Part shown: piece after piece, positions 47,371 through 56,432 of the stretch
How positions within the stretch are numbered: position 1 is the stretch's first letter
Layout: each line of letters begins with the position of its first letter
Source of the DNA: Marinomonas pontica
GTDB taxonomy: Bacteria > Pseudomonadota > Gammaproteobacteria > Pseudomonadales > Marinomonadaceae
Length of the DNA stretch: 64,000 nt
Assembly (NCBI RefSeq): GCF_026191375.1
Contig: NZ_JAODTL010000038.1
Coordinates: 29,804 to 93,803, forward strand
Direction of reading: 5' to 3'
Notes under the pieces: generated by a model
The model's database searches: none
Told to the model about the DNA's origin: nothing
Seen by the model: only the letters and a program-made list of their open reading frames with translations
Position numbers and translations under genes: made by a program

Positions 47371-47853
47371 ATGCAAATTACAGAAAACGCCGTTGTTAGC
47401 ATGCACTACACATTGACAGATGAACAAGGCCAAGAACTTGACTCTTCTGTTGGTCAAGAGCCTTTAGTATTTCTAAGTGGCGCGCAAAACATCATTGATG
47501 GTCTAGATAAAGCCCTTCAAGGTAAAGCGGCTGGCGACAAGCTTGCTGTTTCTGTTGCTCCTGAAGATGGCTACGGTGCTGTTCATCAAGAATTGATTCA
47601 AAAAGTGCCTACTGAAAACTTCCAAGGCGTAGACGAGATCCAAGTTGGCATGCAATTCATGGCTCAGACGCCAGGTGGCCAACAGCCAGTGACGGTTATT
47701 GCAGTAGAAGACGATGGCGTTATGTTAGATGGTAACCATCCTTTAGCAGGCAAAACATTGAACTTTGATGTTGAAATCATTGATGTTCGTGAAGCATTGG
47801 CTGAAGAGCTAGAACATGGTCATGTTCATGGAGAAGGTGGTCATCACCACTAG
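47371..47853 (+). CDS. slyD: FKBP-type peptidyl-prolyl isomerase SlyD
   Basis: Metal-binding FKBP chaperone. 160 residues from the ATG at 47371 (GGAG 7 bases upstream). The FKBP half (VVSMHYTLTDEQGQELDSS, GLDKALQGKAAGD) surrounds an inserted IF chaperone loop (about residues 65-125), and the tail EHGHVHGEGGHHH binds Ni, Co or Zn. A longer in-frame start at 47278 would prepend an unrelated hydrophobic stretch. A metal-chelating role is plausible beside the B12/cobalt genes but is not shown by the sequence. Strong terminator downstream. Confidence 0.92.
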   Translation: MQITENAVVSMHYTLTDEQGQELDSSVGQEPLVFLSGAQNIIDGLDKALQGKAAGDKLAVSVAPEDGYGAVHQELIQKVPTENFQGVDEIQVGMQFMAQTPGGQQPVTVIAVEDDGVMLDGNHPLAGKTLNFDVEIIDVREALAEELEHGHVHGEGGHHH

Positions 47854-47884
47854 GCCTATTTTTTTAAAATAGCAGGCTATACTG

Positions 47885-47929
47885 TAAGCGGCTTCTGTCT
47901 TGTTTTCATAACAAGCAGAAGCCGTTTTT
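47885..47929 (+). terminator. Rho-independent terminator after slyD
   Basis: CGGCTTCTG (47889-47897) pairs with CAGAAGCCG (47916-47924), with an inner CTTGTT/AACAAG stem and a trailing T-run. Confidence 0.88.
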
Positions 47930-48047
47930 GTATCTGCAATCACCGCCAACAGATCCCGCTTTTAAAGTAATCCGCTTGACCAACAAGTCCGTACAGGTTA
48001 GATAGGAAATACACATCTACTTGGTGACTTAAGGCGAGGGGTTGAAC

Positions 48048-48890
48048 ATGAAGAAGGCTAAATTTCCCCTAATACTAGTATTTAGTTTTCTTTTGAGCGC
48101 GTGTTCATCTTCGTTTATGTACAACAATATTGATTGGTTACTTTATTGGTATGTGGACGACTATGTGGATTTATCGTCAGATCAAAAAGCGGCATTAGAT
48201 AAGCACATTGTCGCATGGCAACATTGGCACCGTTCTACTGAACTTGAAAAATATCAAACACAACTTAAAAGCCTTCGCATTAAATTAGAGTCTGGACCTC
48301 TGAATGAAGAGCAATGGCTGAGCGAGTTTGAGCAAGCGCAACAGCACCTTAATCGTTTTCGTACTAAAGTTGCGCCAGAGCTCGCGGATCTTGCACAACT
48401 CCTGTCTGCAGAGCAAGTAGAAGCGCTGCTTGTGGCATGGAACAAAAAAAGGCAAGCGCGTCAGTCTGAGTCAGAAAAGCGAACAGATGTAGAGCGGTTA
48501 ATTCGTCGAGAGGAGCGTCTGGCTGAATTCATTGAGGATAATGTGGGCAGGCTAACCCAGCAGCAAACCGATACAGTTTCGTATTACGCCCTCAAATTTA
48601 TTACGACAACGAATGGACGAACGGAATATCAAACCACCTTACAGAATGTGGTGAGAGATATTTTTGCCCATCGCGATAAACCAGAATTTACACCAAGGCT
48701 TGTTGCTCTTATAAGCGATCCAGACCAGTACAAAACCGCACAATACAAAGCAGAATCAGCTCGCAATGCACGTTTGTATGCTCAAATGCTGGCTGAACTG
48801 AACCTTTCTTTTACTCATAAGCAAAAGCTAACGCTTGATACGCAACTTGAGGAATGGATCAATTTGATTGACGATTTGGTTTCAGACTAA
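48048..48890 (+). CDS. DUF6279-type lipoprotein
   Basis: 280-residue lipoprotein. The signal peptide ends in the lipobox LSAC (Cys about 19). FMYNNIDWLLYWYVDDYVDL immediately after is diagnostic of the DUF6279 family, a helical lipoprotein of unknown role. The rest is highly charged helix. The ATG at 48048 has GAGGGG upstream; a TTG six bases earlier is also in frame. Not linked to an operon. Confidence 0.88.
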   Translation: MKKAKFPLILVFSFLLSACSSSFMYNNIDWLLYWYVDDYVDLSSDQKAALDKHIVAWQHWHRSTELEKYQTQLKSLRIKLESGPLNEEQWLSEFEQAQQHLNRFRTKVAPELADLAQLLSAEQVEALLVAWNKKRQARQSESEKRTDVERLIRREERLAEFIEDNVGRLTQQQTDTVSYYALKFITTTNGRTEYQTTLQNVVRDIFAHRDKPEFTPRLVALISDPDQYKTAQYKAESARNARLYAQMLAELNLSFTHKQKLTLDTQLEEWINLIDDLVSD

Positions 48891-48909
48891 TGTGTTAACC
48901 AATCTTGAG

Positions 48910-48972
48910 AAGTACTCCCTAGATGAAGTACTCTCTAGTTCAAGTACCCCTAATTCAAGCAACCTCCTAGAT
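48910..48972 (+). repeat. four degenerate 15-16-bp tandem units
   Basis: The units are AAGTACTCCCTAGATG, AAGTACTCTCTAGTTC, AAGTACCCCTAATTC and AAGCAACCTCCTAGAT. They lie just past the stop of the DUF6279 gene. I see no promoter or terminator role. Confidence 0.7.
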
Positions 48973-49024
48973 TTGCAGTAAACGTTTTGCTAGAGCTAAC
49001 ATCTAGCATGGCGAATTAAGGGTT

Positions 49025-49480
49025 TTATTCTGTCTTTCGTATCATGTGGTAATGCTCAATCCCATCTTCCATATAAGGCTCAGAGACTGTGGTAAAGCCA
49101 TGAGATTGGTAAAAGCGTTCAAGATGGGACTGCGCGCCAATTTTGATGTCGCTATCAGGCCAACGTAGAAGCGTTTCTTTGACGGCGTTTGCCATTAGAA
49201 CATGACCTATTTTATCTTTTCGGCTATTTTGCGCGACAACCACGCGTCCTATGCTGGTAAAGCCAGTGTAGGAGTCACCTTTTGCCAACAGCCTAGCGTA
49301 AGCCACCACCTTATTATCTTTTAGCGCATAAAGGTGTCGTGTATCCGGTCGTGTATCCAGATCATCTAAATCTGGAAAAACACAGTTTTGCTCAACCACA
49401 AAGACATCGCTGCGCAGTTTAAGTAAATCGTACAAGGTATGTGTAGTAAGCTCATTAAATGCCTGACAATGCCAAATCAT
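49025..49480 (-). CDS. ElaA-like GNAT acetyltransferase
   Basis: 151-residue GNAT protein of the ElaA subgroup. The N-terminus LYDLLKLRSDVFVVEQNCVFPDLDDLD is the ElaA signature (split here for length), and the acetyl-CoA loop is RVVVAQNSRKDKIGHVLM. C-terminal IGAQSHLERFYQSHGF is typical. Substrate unknown. Single gene. Confidence 0.9.
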   Translation of the reverse strand: MIWHCQAFNELTTHTLYDLLKLRSDVFVVEQNCVFPDLDDLDTRPDTRHLYALKDNKVVAYARLLAKGDSYTGFTSIGRVVVAQNSRKDKIGHVLMANAVKETLLRWPDSDIKIGAQSHLERFYQSHGFTTVSEPYMEDGIEHYHMIRKTE

Positions 49481-49540
49481 ACTGTTTTCCGTGAATGGTT
49501 TTTTTTGCGTTATGTGTGAAAAATTTGACCTACTTTTGGA

Positions 49541-49912
49541 TCAGGCAAAACGTTTTTCAAGATAACGAATGATTTCAGACGATTCATACAGCCATTCCAC
49601 CTCGCCATCTTTTTCGATGCGTAAGCAAGGCACTTTTACTCGACCACCGCCTTCTAGTAACTCATCACGGAATGGTGAGCCTTCTGAAGCGCTGCGTTTT
49701 TCGATAGGCAGATTAAGTTTGTATATGGCGCGACGGGTTTTGATGCAGAAGGGACAAGCAAAAAACTGGTAAAGCGCCATGTTTTGGGCTTCTGCCTCTA
49801 CAGATTGTTGTTTTTCTGCTGTGCGTTTTTGCTTTGATCCGCGAGTAAGGATATCGACGGTGGCAATGATAAGGCCTAAAAGATTTCGGATCAGTTTAAT
49901 AAAAAGTTTCAT
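49541..49912 (-). CDS. membrane-anchored glutaredoxin/GST-N-terminal domain protein
   Basis: 123 residues. One N-terminal membrane segment (about 8-22, LIRNLLGLIIATVDIL) is followed by a glutaredoxin-type domain with the CPFC redox motif (YQFFACPFCIKTRRA), the cis-Pro loop VKVPCLRIE and YESSEIIRYLEKRF. Inferred role: thiol-disulfide exchange near the membrane. GST-type C-terminal helices are absent, so it is not a full GST. Confidence 0.85.
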   Translation of the reverse strand: MKLFIKLIRNLLGLIIATVDILTRGSKQKRTAEKQQSVEAEAQNMALYQFFACPFCIKTRRAIYKLNLPIEKRSASEGSPFRDELLEGGGRVKVPCLRIEKDGEVEWLYESSEIIRYLEKRFA

Positions 49913-50086
49913 ATGGGTTACTCAGCTTCGCTAATGGGTCTTACAAAATGTTGGCGACATTCTAGCGGTAAAGTGTCCATTGTTTAAGTGTTCGTCATAA
50001 ATTGTCATTCAAGACAGTTTGAGTCATCTCTTTTGTGAATCTATGCGTATTAGAGTCAACTGATTTTAGCAAGGGCAATACACGTT

Positions 50087-50338
50087 ATGACATTGACGAA
50101 CAGCGAAGCATCCAGAGTGATTGAAATGGCATGGGAAGACAGAACACCCTTTGAAGCCATTGAAAAACAGTTCGGCATGGGGGAAACACAAGTGATTCGC
50201 TTTATGAGACGTCACCTAAAACCCAATAGCTTTAAATTGTGGCGAGAGCGAGTGAGTGGTCGCCAGACCAAGCATTTACAGCTTCGTGACCCTGCTGTGA
50301 GTCGTGGTTATTGTCGGGCGCAATATAAACCAAGATGA
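50087..50338 (+). CDS. TIGR03643/DUF2805 protein
   Basis: 83-residue protein of the TIGR03643 (DUF2805) family, seen mostly in marine bacteria, function unknown. Conserved pattern: EVIEMAWEDRTPFEAIEKQ, FMRRHLKPNSFKLWRERV and YCRAQYKPR at the end; the first of these resembles a helix-turn-helix half. ATG at 50087, no strong ribosome-binding site. Confidence 0.85.
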   Translation: MTLTNSEASRVIEMAWEDRTPFEAIEKQFGMGETQVIRFMRRHLKPNSFKLWRERVSGRQTKHLQLRDPAVSRGYCRAQYKPR

Positions 50339-50578
50339 CTGTGGTCGAGTTTTTCTTAAATACATTCTGGGTTGGCATTAGTGAACCGTCTTTAATAAAG
50401 AAAACGACACCGAGCTAGCATGTTAGAGAATGACTGGAAGAAAAAGAAGGGGAGCAGGGAAGCGCTTAATGTTTTTATTCTAGCGCCATTTCCTGTTCAG
50501 AAGCTGGTTGGAATAAGCCAAAATATCTACGTTAGAAAGAGTAGACGCTTATCCAATATAGTCTGATTTACTGTGCGA

Positions 50579-50782
50579 TTAAGCGTGTTGAGCAGAAGAC
50601 GTTACTAGAGACGCTTTCAATTTTAGTACGGCTTTCTTAACGGCAACAACAGCAGAAGAGATACCAGCAACAATGTATTCTGCGCGTTCAGCGCGAGCAA
50701 TGGCTTCGTATTTTTCAGCTTCAGTTAAGTAAGAAGTGTTAACGTTTTCTAGTAATTCAGCGATAGTTTGAGTGTTTTTCAT
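50579..50782 (-). CDS. small helical protein of unknown function
   Basis: 67 residues from the ATG at 50782 (GAGGGAAAC upstream); an earlier in-frame start at 50821 is unlikely. Mostly helical: TIAELLENVNTSYLTEAEKY then a hydrophobic VAGISSAVVAVKKAVLKLKA stretch that could be an amphipathic or membrane-associated helix. No family named here with confidence. A stem-loop lies in its leader. Confidence 0.6.
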   Translation of the reverse strand: MKNTQTIAELLENVNTSYLTEAEKYEAIARAERAEYIVAGISSAVVAVKKAVLKLKASLVTSSAQHA

Positions 50783-50812
50783 GGTGTTTCCCTCATTTAT
50801 GGTTGTTTCGAT

Positions 50813-50843
50813 AAGCACCAAAACGTTTTCTGTTTTGATGCTT
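50813..50843 (-). promoter_or_regulatory. stem-loop in the leader of the small-protein gene
   Basis: AAGCACCAAAAC (50813-50824) pairs with GTTTTGATGCTT (50832-50843) with one G-T pair. It sits about 30 bases before the ribosome-binding site of the small gene and could affect mRNA stability or translation. Confidence 0.4.
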
Positions 50844-50935
50844 GTATAGTAGAAACTATGGGTAAATAAGACAAACGATAAAAAATACGCCTATACCTGA
50901 AAAAAACTAATCAATCGGATGGTTTTCTCATTTTG

Positions 50936-51415
50936 TCAGCATGAAGGTGTGTCTAGTGGGCTGCCATTTTGTTTGGCGGTATCCAATCGAATGTAGGACT
51001 TTGTACTGACAACATCAGCGTGTGCGTAGAGTTGCTTGACGACCAATTCAGTAAATTCGGTCATGTTTGTTGCGTATATTTCGACCATAAGGTCGACGTC
51101 TCCAGTGACGCCATGTACGTTGATTGCGGCACTTTGTTGTTGTAGAAAGCGCATTACATTGTCTCGAGCATTCAGGACATCTTTGCTGACGGTAACGAGT
51201 GTCCAAGCCATGACGCTATAGCCGAGCTTTTCATAGTTTATTTGTGCTCTGTAACCACTAATAATGTCCATTTCTTCTAAATGACGTAAGCGTCTTAAGC
51301 ACTGAGATTGAGATAGGTTAATGGCCTCTGCTAATTGCGTGTTGCTCATGCGGCCATCTTTTTCCAATGCTTGGATTATTTTATAGTCGAGACGGTCTAA
51401 GGTGATTTCTTTCAT
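50936..51415 (-). CDS. Lrp/AsnC-family regulator
   Basis: 159-residue Lrp-type regulator: an N-terminal helix-turn-helix (IIQALEKDGRMSNTQLAEAI, then SQSQCLRRLRHLE) and a C-terminal RAM effector domain (VHGVTGDVDLMVEIYATN). Divergent from a PLP-dependent enzyme gene, 137 bases between starts, so it probably controls that gene in response to an amino acid. Confidence 0.9.
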   Translation of the reverse strand: MKEITLDRLDYKIIQALEKDGRMSNTQLAEAINLSQSQCLRRLRHLEEMDIISGYRAQINYEKLGYSVMAWTLVTVSKDVLNARDNVMRFLQQQSAAINVHGVTGDVDLMVEIYATNMTEFTELVVKQLYAHADVVSTKSYIRLDTAKQNGSPLDTPSC

Positions 51416-51552
51416 AAAAGACTCATTAAAAACAAAAATCTTGTGTTAGCGTAAGTATTCTCTCGTAAAATGGCAAACAACTTGTGTGCCTTATTCTCTA
51501 TACTTTGTTTTGTGAATCGCAGGTTTTAGACAATTTTATAGAGGTTAAGGCT

Positions 51553-52788
51553 ATGGCAGTCTCGTTAGATTTAGCGTTTGTTCGCTCTCAGTTTCCCGCG
51601 TTTAAAGAGCCTTCTTTGGCTGGACAAGCCTTCTTTGATAATGCAGGCGGATCTTATGCTTGCCAGGCAGTGATTGATCATCTGGATCAATATTATCGAG
51701 AAACCAAACTTCAGCCCTACCACCTTCACCCTGCAGCACAAAAAGCCGGCGCTCAAATGGATTTAGCGCACGAGCGTTTGGCGTCTTATTTGAATGTCAG
51801 CAGTGGCAATGTGCATCTTGGTCCTTCTACCTCTCAGAACACTTATGTTTTGGCGCAAGCCTTCGGTAAGATTTTGAAAGCGGGTGATGAGATCATCGTA
51901 ACCAATCAAGATCATGAAGCAAATATCGGAGTATGGCGTGCTTTGGCTACGCGCGGGGCGGTCATTAAAGAGTGGCAAGTGGATGCAAAAACCGGATCAT
52001 TAAACCCGGATGATTTAGAGAAACTATTGACTGAGCACACTAAACTTCTGGCTTTTACCCACTGTTCCAATGTTGTTGCAGACATTAATCCTGTCGCAGA
52101 CATTTGCGCGCGCGCAAAAGTGGCTGGCGTTGCCACATTGGTCGATGGCGTTTCTTTTGCTGGTCATGGTTTGCCAGATGTTGGTGCTTTGGGCGCAGAT
52201 ATTTACTTGTTCTCTCTTTACAAGGCCTATGGCACGCACCTTGGTGTTATGGTTATTCGAGATGACATGGCGGATAAACTCGGCAATCAGGCGCATTACT
52301 TTAATCAGGCTTATCGCCAAAAATGGTTTGTACCCGCGGGGCCTGATCACGCTCAAATAGCCGCGAGTCGTGGGGTGTTGGATTATTTTGATGCCTTGCA
52401 CGATCATCACTTTGAGGCGACGGATTCTGTTGCCGAAAAAGCCCAGCGTGTGCGAAATTTGTTGCATGATGCGGAGCAAATCTTATTGGCTAAGCTGCTT
52501 AATTTTGTTGAGCAGCACCCCAAACTGACCTTGCTTGGAGGTGCTGATCCGACCAAAAGAGCCGCTACGGTGTCAATTATTCCTAAAGGTCAAACGGTTC
52601 AAGCATTCGCCCAGAAGCTGGTTGATCAAGGGATTATCTGCGGGGCAGGGCATTTTTATGCAGTGCGTCTATTAGAAGCCATGGGCGTGGACACAGAAAC
52701 CGGCGTGGTTCGTTTGTCATTCGTGCATTATACCAGTGACGAAGAAATGGATCAGTTGATTCATGCGTTGAACGTCGCGCTTAATTGA
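51553..52788 (+). CDS. class V aminotransferase-fold PLP enzyme
   Basis: 411-residue cysteine-desulfurase-like enzyme. Visible features are FFDNAGGSYACQAV (N-terminal substrate region), GPSTSQNTYVLAQAF, NQDHEANIG, VDGVSFAGHG and the PLP lysine in SLYKAYGTH. The family also contains selenocysteine lyases and other beta-eliminating enzymes; the exact substrate is unresolved. ATG at 51553 with TTAAGGCT upstream; a longer in-frame start at 51484 adds 23 doubtful residues. The divergent Lrp gene suggests amino-acid-related function. Confidence 0.87.
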   Translation: MAVSLDLAFVRSQFPAFKEPSLAGQAFFDNAGGSYACQAVIDHLDQYYRETKLQPYHLHPAAQKAGAQMDLAHERLASYLNVSSGNVHLGPSTSQNTYVLAQAFGKILKAGDEIIVTNQDHEANIGVWRALATRGAVIKEWQVDAKTGSLNPDDLEKLLTEHTKLLAFTHCSNVVADINPVADICARAKVAGVATLVDGVSFAGHGLPDVGALGADIYLFSLYKAYGTHLGVMVIRDDMADKLGNQAHYFNQAYRQKWFVPAGPDHAQIAASRGVLDYFDALHDHHFEATDSVAEKAQRVRNLLHDAEQILLAKLLNFVEQHPKLTLLGGADPTKRAATVSIIPKGQTVQAFAQKLVDQGIICGAGHFYAVRLLEAMGVDTETGVVRLSFVHYTSDEEMDQLIHALNVALN

Positions 52789-52801
52789 AATCCAATACGA
52801 T

Positions 52802-52826
52802 AAGGCGGATGAATGTCATCCGCCTT
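52802..52826. terminator. terminator-like hairpin between convergent genes
   Basis: AAGGCGGATGA (52802-52812) pairs perfectly with TCATCCGCCTT (52816-52826). No clear T-run follows on the plus strand. It separates the PLP enzyme gene from bluB. Confidence 0.55.
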
Positions 52827-52834
52827 GCGTGTCA

Positions 52835-53500
52835 TTATTTTGGTTTATGCGACTTTGTTTCTTGCCAAGATTCATAATGAACCGCTGAGCTAACGTCTCT
52901 TCTGGGAAGCCATCCTGCTCTTTCTAGGTCGGGCGTGTCATGAAATGTCTCTACATAACCGACGCATAAATACGCAATGATATCGATGGACTCGGGGATG
53001 TTGAGCGTGTCGCGTATGACTTTATCGTGGACGATGCTCACCCAACCAACGCCCAGGTTTTCCGCTCTCGCCGCTAACCATAAGTTTTGTACCGCGCACA
53101 CGGCGCTAAATAAATCCATTTCTGGCTTGGCAGTTCGCCCTAGTACGACAGAGCCTGTTCTGCTGCGATCACATGTAATGCAAATGCCCAATGGCGCTTC
53201 TTCAATCCCTTCTAATTTTAGGCTTTTATATTGCGTTTGACGCTCACCTTCGAACAGTTCTGTGGCTTCTGCGTGCGCTTGCAGGAATCCTTGTTTGATT
53301 TGGTTTTTGGATTCTGGTTTGGTGACAAGGATGAAGTCCCAAGGCTGCATGAAACCAACACTGGGGGCATGGTGTGCGGCCAGTAAAACACGCTCTAAAA
53401 CGTCATTTGGAATAGGGTCGGGTTTGAATTCTCGGCGAACATCACGACGCGAAAAAATTGTTTTGTAGACCGCGTCTCGTTCTTCTTGGCTGATGTTCAT
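52835..53500 (-). CDS. bluB: 5,6-dimethylbenzimidazole synthase BluB
   Basis: Flavin-destroying enzyme that turns FMNH2 and O2 into 5,6-dimethylbenzimidazole, the cobalamin lower ligand. Nitroreductase-like fold, 221 residues. FSRRDVRREFKPDPIPNDVL, HHAPSVGFMQPWDF, GICITCDRS, GVGWVSIVHD and CVGYVETFHDTPDLE are BluB signatures, and the last distinguishes it from ordinary nitroreductases. It is physically apart from cobTSC, and I see no B12 riboswitch upstream. Confidence 0.95.
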   Translation of the reverse strand: MNISQEERDAVYKTIFSRRDVRREFKPDPIPNDVLERVLLAAHHAPSVGFMQPWDFILVTKPESKNQIKQGFLQAHAEATELFEGERQTQYKSLKLEGIEEAPLGICITCDRSRTGSVVLGRTAKPEMDLFSAVCAVQNLWLAARAENLGVGWVSIVHDKVIRDTLNIPESIDIIAYLCVGYVETFHDTPDLERAGWLPRRDVSSAVHYESWQETKSHKPK

Positions 53501-53624
53501 AATAATCGACTTTCGCTCGTGGAAAAGCCGATATTATGGTGGTTTCTGACGTCTGATACCAATGAGGAAAGCGCAGGTTAAAAAGAGCGATATTGAATTT
53601 GCGCTTTTGCTCGTTAATAGAGGA

Positions 53625-54146
53625 TTATGCCTGATTACCGCAAACCGCTTTTATCAATGGGTCATCATTTTCAAGAGCATGCCATGTAGATTGAGTGTCT
53701 GTGGAAGATTTCGCAGTGAAGGTCTGGGTAAAATCCGCTCTTGCTGACTGGACACAATCAACAATTTGGGGAACACGCTTCGCCATGTGACGACGCTCAA
53801 AGAAATATAAATCAACAAGCACGAGGTTTGGGTCAATTTTATTAACGGCTGAATTAGCAACATCGGCTGCGATAAAGCGAACGGTTTGAGGAAAAACGTA
53901 ACTCCATGGGCGCCATGGGGCTTCTTCTTGAACGGCTTTTACTACCACTACGCCTTCTGGCAGTAAACCGGCTTGATGATCATACCAGTCGTATTCTCCT
54001 TGAATTTGGAACCCTAACATTGCGGTTCCTGCAAATACGGGAACCAGCCATTTTGGGGCAGTTTGTTTGGTGATTTTTCTCAACAACAGGGCAATACCCG
54101 CGCCGCCAATACCAGCAAAAACGGTAGCAATGAGTTCCCAAAACAT
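53625..54146 (-). CDS. membrane-anchored protein of unknown function
   Basis: 173 residues. Two closely spaced hydrophobic segments at the N-terminus (about 3-25 and 34-48) are followed by a soluble domain with GEYDWYDHQAGLLPEGVVVV and PWSYVFPQTVRFIAAD. No family recognised. It is 125 bases upstream of bluB on the same strand. Co-transcription is possible but not shown. Confidence 0.65.
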   Translation of the reverse strand: MFWELIATVFAGIGGAGIALLLRKITKQTAPKWLVPVFAGTAMLGFQIQGEYDWYDHQAGLLPEGVVVVKAVQEEAPWRPWSYVFPQTVRFIAADVANSAVNKIDPNLVLVDLYFFERRHMAKRVPQIVDCVQSARADFTQTFTAKSSTDTQSTWHALENDDPLIKAVCGNQA

Positions 54147-54191
54147 AAGCGCTCTCTTTTTGATCTTGAGTGGATTCTTATTATAAGGAAG

Positions 54192-54223
54192 TCGGGCCTC
54201 ACAACATAGTAAGGCCCGATTTT
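54192..54223. terminator. terminator-like hairpin after the symporter gene
   Basis: TCGGGCCT (54192-54199) pairs with AGGCCCGA (54212-54219). The T-run is on the plus side only, so the effect on the minus-strand symporter mRNA is uncertain. Confidence 0.5.
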
Positions 54224-54244
54224 AATGCAAGTGCGTGTTAGATC

Positions 54245-56011
54245 TTAATGATCAACGGCACCGCCTGCACCTTGAGGGTAACGAACACTTTCAACAAGGT
54301 CTTGGATTTCTTTTGGTGGTGGAGGCGTCATAGAAGACACGATGAACGCAACCGCGAAGTTAATCACTGCACCAATAGCACCGAATGACAACGGCGACAC
54401 TCCGAATAACCAATTGTCTGGTGTGTTAGCGAAAGACGCTGTACCTGGGATGAAGAACCAACCTAGGAACAAGAAAATGTATACCAAGGTAGAAATCAAA
54501 CCAGCTAGCATACCGGCTACAGCACCCGTGCTGTTTATGCGTTTAGAGAAGATACCCATCATCAACGCAGGGAAAATAGAAGCCGCAGCAATACCAAAGG
54601 CCAACGCTACTACTTGAGCCGCGAAGCCTGGTGGATTCATCCCGAGATACGTTGCCACAACAATGGCGACGAACATGGATATCCTAGCGGCTCGCAATTC
54701 TCCTTTGTCAGTGATATTGGGGTTAATCGAGCCTTTGATTAAGTCATGACTGATCGCGGACGATATAGCCAATAACAAACCCGCTGCCGTAGAGAGCGCC
54801 GCCGCAAGACCACCTGCAGCGATCAAACCAATAACCCAACCAGGAAGGTTCGCAATTTCAGGGTTTGCCAATACAAGGATATCTCGGTTAACGACTAACT
54901 CATTGCCTTCCCATCCACGAGCGGTTGCTTCGTCTTTGAATGCTGGCACATCGTTATAGAATTGAACGCGGCCATCGCCGTTTTTATCTTCAAACTTGAT
55001 TAAACCTGTTGTTTCCCAAGTTTGTACCCAATCAGGTCGCTCTGAGTACTCGATAGGGGCTTCTGTTGGCCCAGAAGGGTAGATAGTGGTCAATAGATTC
55101 AAGCGAGCCATAGACGCAACAGCTGGTGCTGTTAGGTATAACAAGGCGATGAATACTAGTGCCCAACCAGCAGACCAACGAGCGTCAGCTACTTTAGGAA
55201 CGGTGAAGAAACGAATGATAACGTGTGGCAGGCCTGCTGTACCTATCATCAATGACAGTGTGAACAGAACCATGTTTAGTTTGTTATCTACGTCCGCGGT
55301 GTAATCTTGGAAGCCCAGTTCTCGTACTACTTCATCCAGTTTTTGCAACAATGGCATACCAGATTCTGTATGGTTAGAGAAAAGACCGATAGCAGGAATA
55401 AACGTATCAGTCAGCTGCAAGGAGATGAAAACAGCTGGGATAGTGTAGGCTATGATCAACACAACATACTGTGCAACCTGAGTGTAAGTGATACCTTTCA
55501 TACCGCCTAATACTGCATAGAAGAATACAACAATCGCAGCAATGATAAGGCCAGTGTTGTTATCGACTTCTAAGAAGCGAGAGAAGGCTACACCCGCACC
55601 AGTCATTTGACCGATAACGTAAGTAACGGAAGCAATGATCAAACAAGCCACGGCAACCAAACGAGCGGTGCTACTATAGAAACGATCACCAATGAAATCT
55701 GGCACGGTAAATTTACCAAACTTACGTAAGTAAGGTGCTAGAAGCATGGCAAGTAATACGTAACCACCAGTCCAACCCATCAAATAAGCTGAATTAGCGT
55801 AACCTGCGGCAGCAATTAAGCCTGCCATAGAAATGAAGGAGGCTGCTGACATCCAGTCTGCTGCTGTTGCCATACCGTTTAGTACGGGATGAACTCCACC
55901 ACCGGCCACATAGAATTCTTTTGTTGATCCGGCGCGAGCCCAGAATGCAATACCGAAGTAAAGCGCAAAGGAACCACCGACGAAAAGTAAATTGATAGTA
56001 AATTGATCCAT
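54245..56011 (-). CDS. sodium:solute symporter (VC_2705/ActP-like)
   Basis: 588-residue cation:carboxylate symporter of the SSF family with about 13 membrane segments. The N-terminus FYVAGGGVHPVLNGMATAADWMSAASF is the ActP-type signature (split for length), with VTYVIGQMTGAG and GGLAAALSTAAGLLLAIS further on. A periplasmic insertion of about 70 residues (about 330-395, DKNGDGRVQFYNDVP) is characteristic of the VC_2705 subfamily. Substrates are probably acetate or similar small organic acids (inference). Preceded by the DUF4212 gene, 5 bases apart, in one operon. Confidence 0.93.
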   Translation of the reverse strand: MDQFTINLLFVGGSFALYFGIAFWARAGSTKEFYVAGGGVHPVLNGMATAADWMSAASFISMAGLIAAAGYANSAYLMGWTGGYVLLAMLLAPYLRKFGKFTVPDFIGDRFYSSTARLVAVACLIIASVTYVIGQMTGAGVAFSRFLEVDNNTGLIIAAIVVFFYAVLGGMKGITYTQVAQYVVLIIAYTIPAVFISLQLTDTFIPAIGLFSNHTESGMPLLQKLDEVVRELGFQDYTADVDNKLNMVLFTLSLMIGTAGLPHVIIRFFTVPKVADARWSAGWALVFIALLYLTAPAVASMARLNLLTTIYPSGPTEAPIEYSERPDWVQTWETTGLIKFEDKNGDGRVQFYNDVPAFKDEATARGWEGNELVVNRDILVLANPEIANLPGWVIGLIAAGGLAAALSTAAGLLLAISSAISHDLIKGSINPNITDKGELRAARISMFVAIVVATYLGMNPPGFAAQVVALAFGIAAASIFPALMMGIFSKRINSTGAVAGMLAGLISTLVYIFLFLGWFFIPGTASFANTPDNWLFGVSPLSFGAIGAVINFAVAFIVSSMTPPPPKEIQDLVESVRYPQGAGGAVDH

Positions 56012-56016
56012 GCGAC

Positions 56017-56277
56017 TTACTCCTGAAGGCCAAATTCTTCATCAAGCTTGTTCATTCTCCAAGCGTAGAAGAAGGTCAAAGCGATGAATACAAGAATGGA
56101 ACCTTGCTGAGCGAACCAGAAGCCTAAATCAGCACCTCCGATCATAATGCCTGAGAGCATGGGACGAAGTAGGATAGCGCAGCCATAAGAGGCTAGCGCC
56201 CAAACCACTAAGCTGCCTAGTATCAGCCTTAGGTTTGCTTGCCAGTATTTTTCTGCATTAATATTATGATCTGACAT
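56017..56277 (-). CDS. DUF4212 small symporter subunit
   Basis: 86-residue protein with two membrane segments (about 19-38 and 53-72) and YWQANLRLILGSLVVWAL at the start of the family. DUF4212 proteins always pair with VC_2705-type SSF symporters, as here, 5 bases apart. It probably stabilises or assists the large subunit. AGGAGAT lies before the ATG. Confidence 0.92.
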   Translation of the reverse strand: MSDHNINAEKYWQANLRLILGSLVVWALASYGCAILLRPMLSGIMIGGADLGFWFAQQGSILVFIALTFFYAWRMNKLDEEFGLQE

Positions 56278-56432
56278 GGTAGATCTCCTTATAATTATTT
56301 TTATACGCCCTGTTAATTTAGCAGGCAGTCGATAGATAAGAAGTCAGACTTTAGTCGCATAGGGTGATTTTTAAACGATATAAGGCAATGCGAGATTCAC
56401 GCAATGCCGTTTTTCAAAAAGAAGGAATGGAA

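Noticed and set aside
48910..48972. CRISPR-like array
   Set aside because: Units are contiguous with no spacers and diverge in sequence.
52977..53240. Plus-strand ORF antisense to bluB
   Set aside because: Shadow of a strongly conserved gene; no motif.
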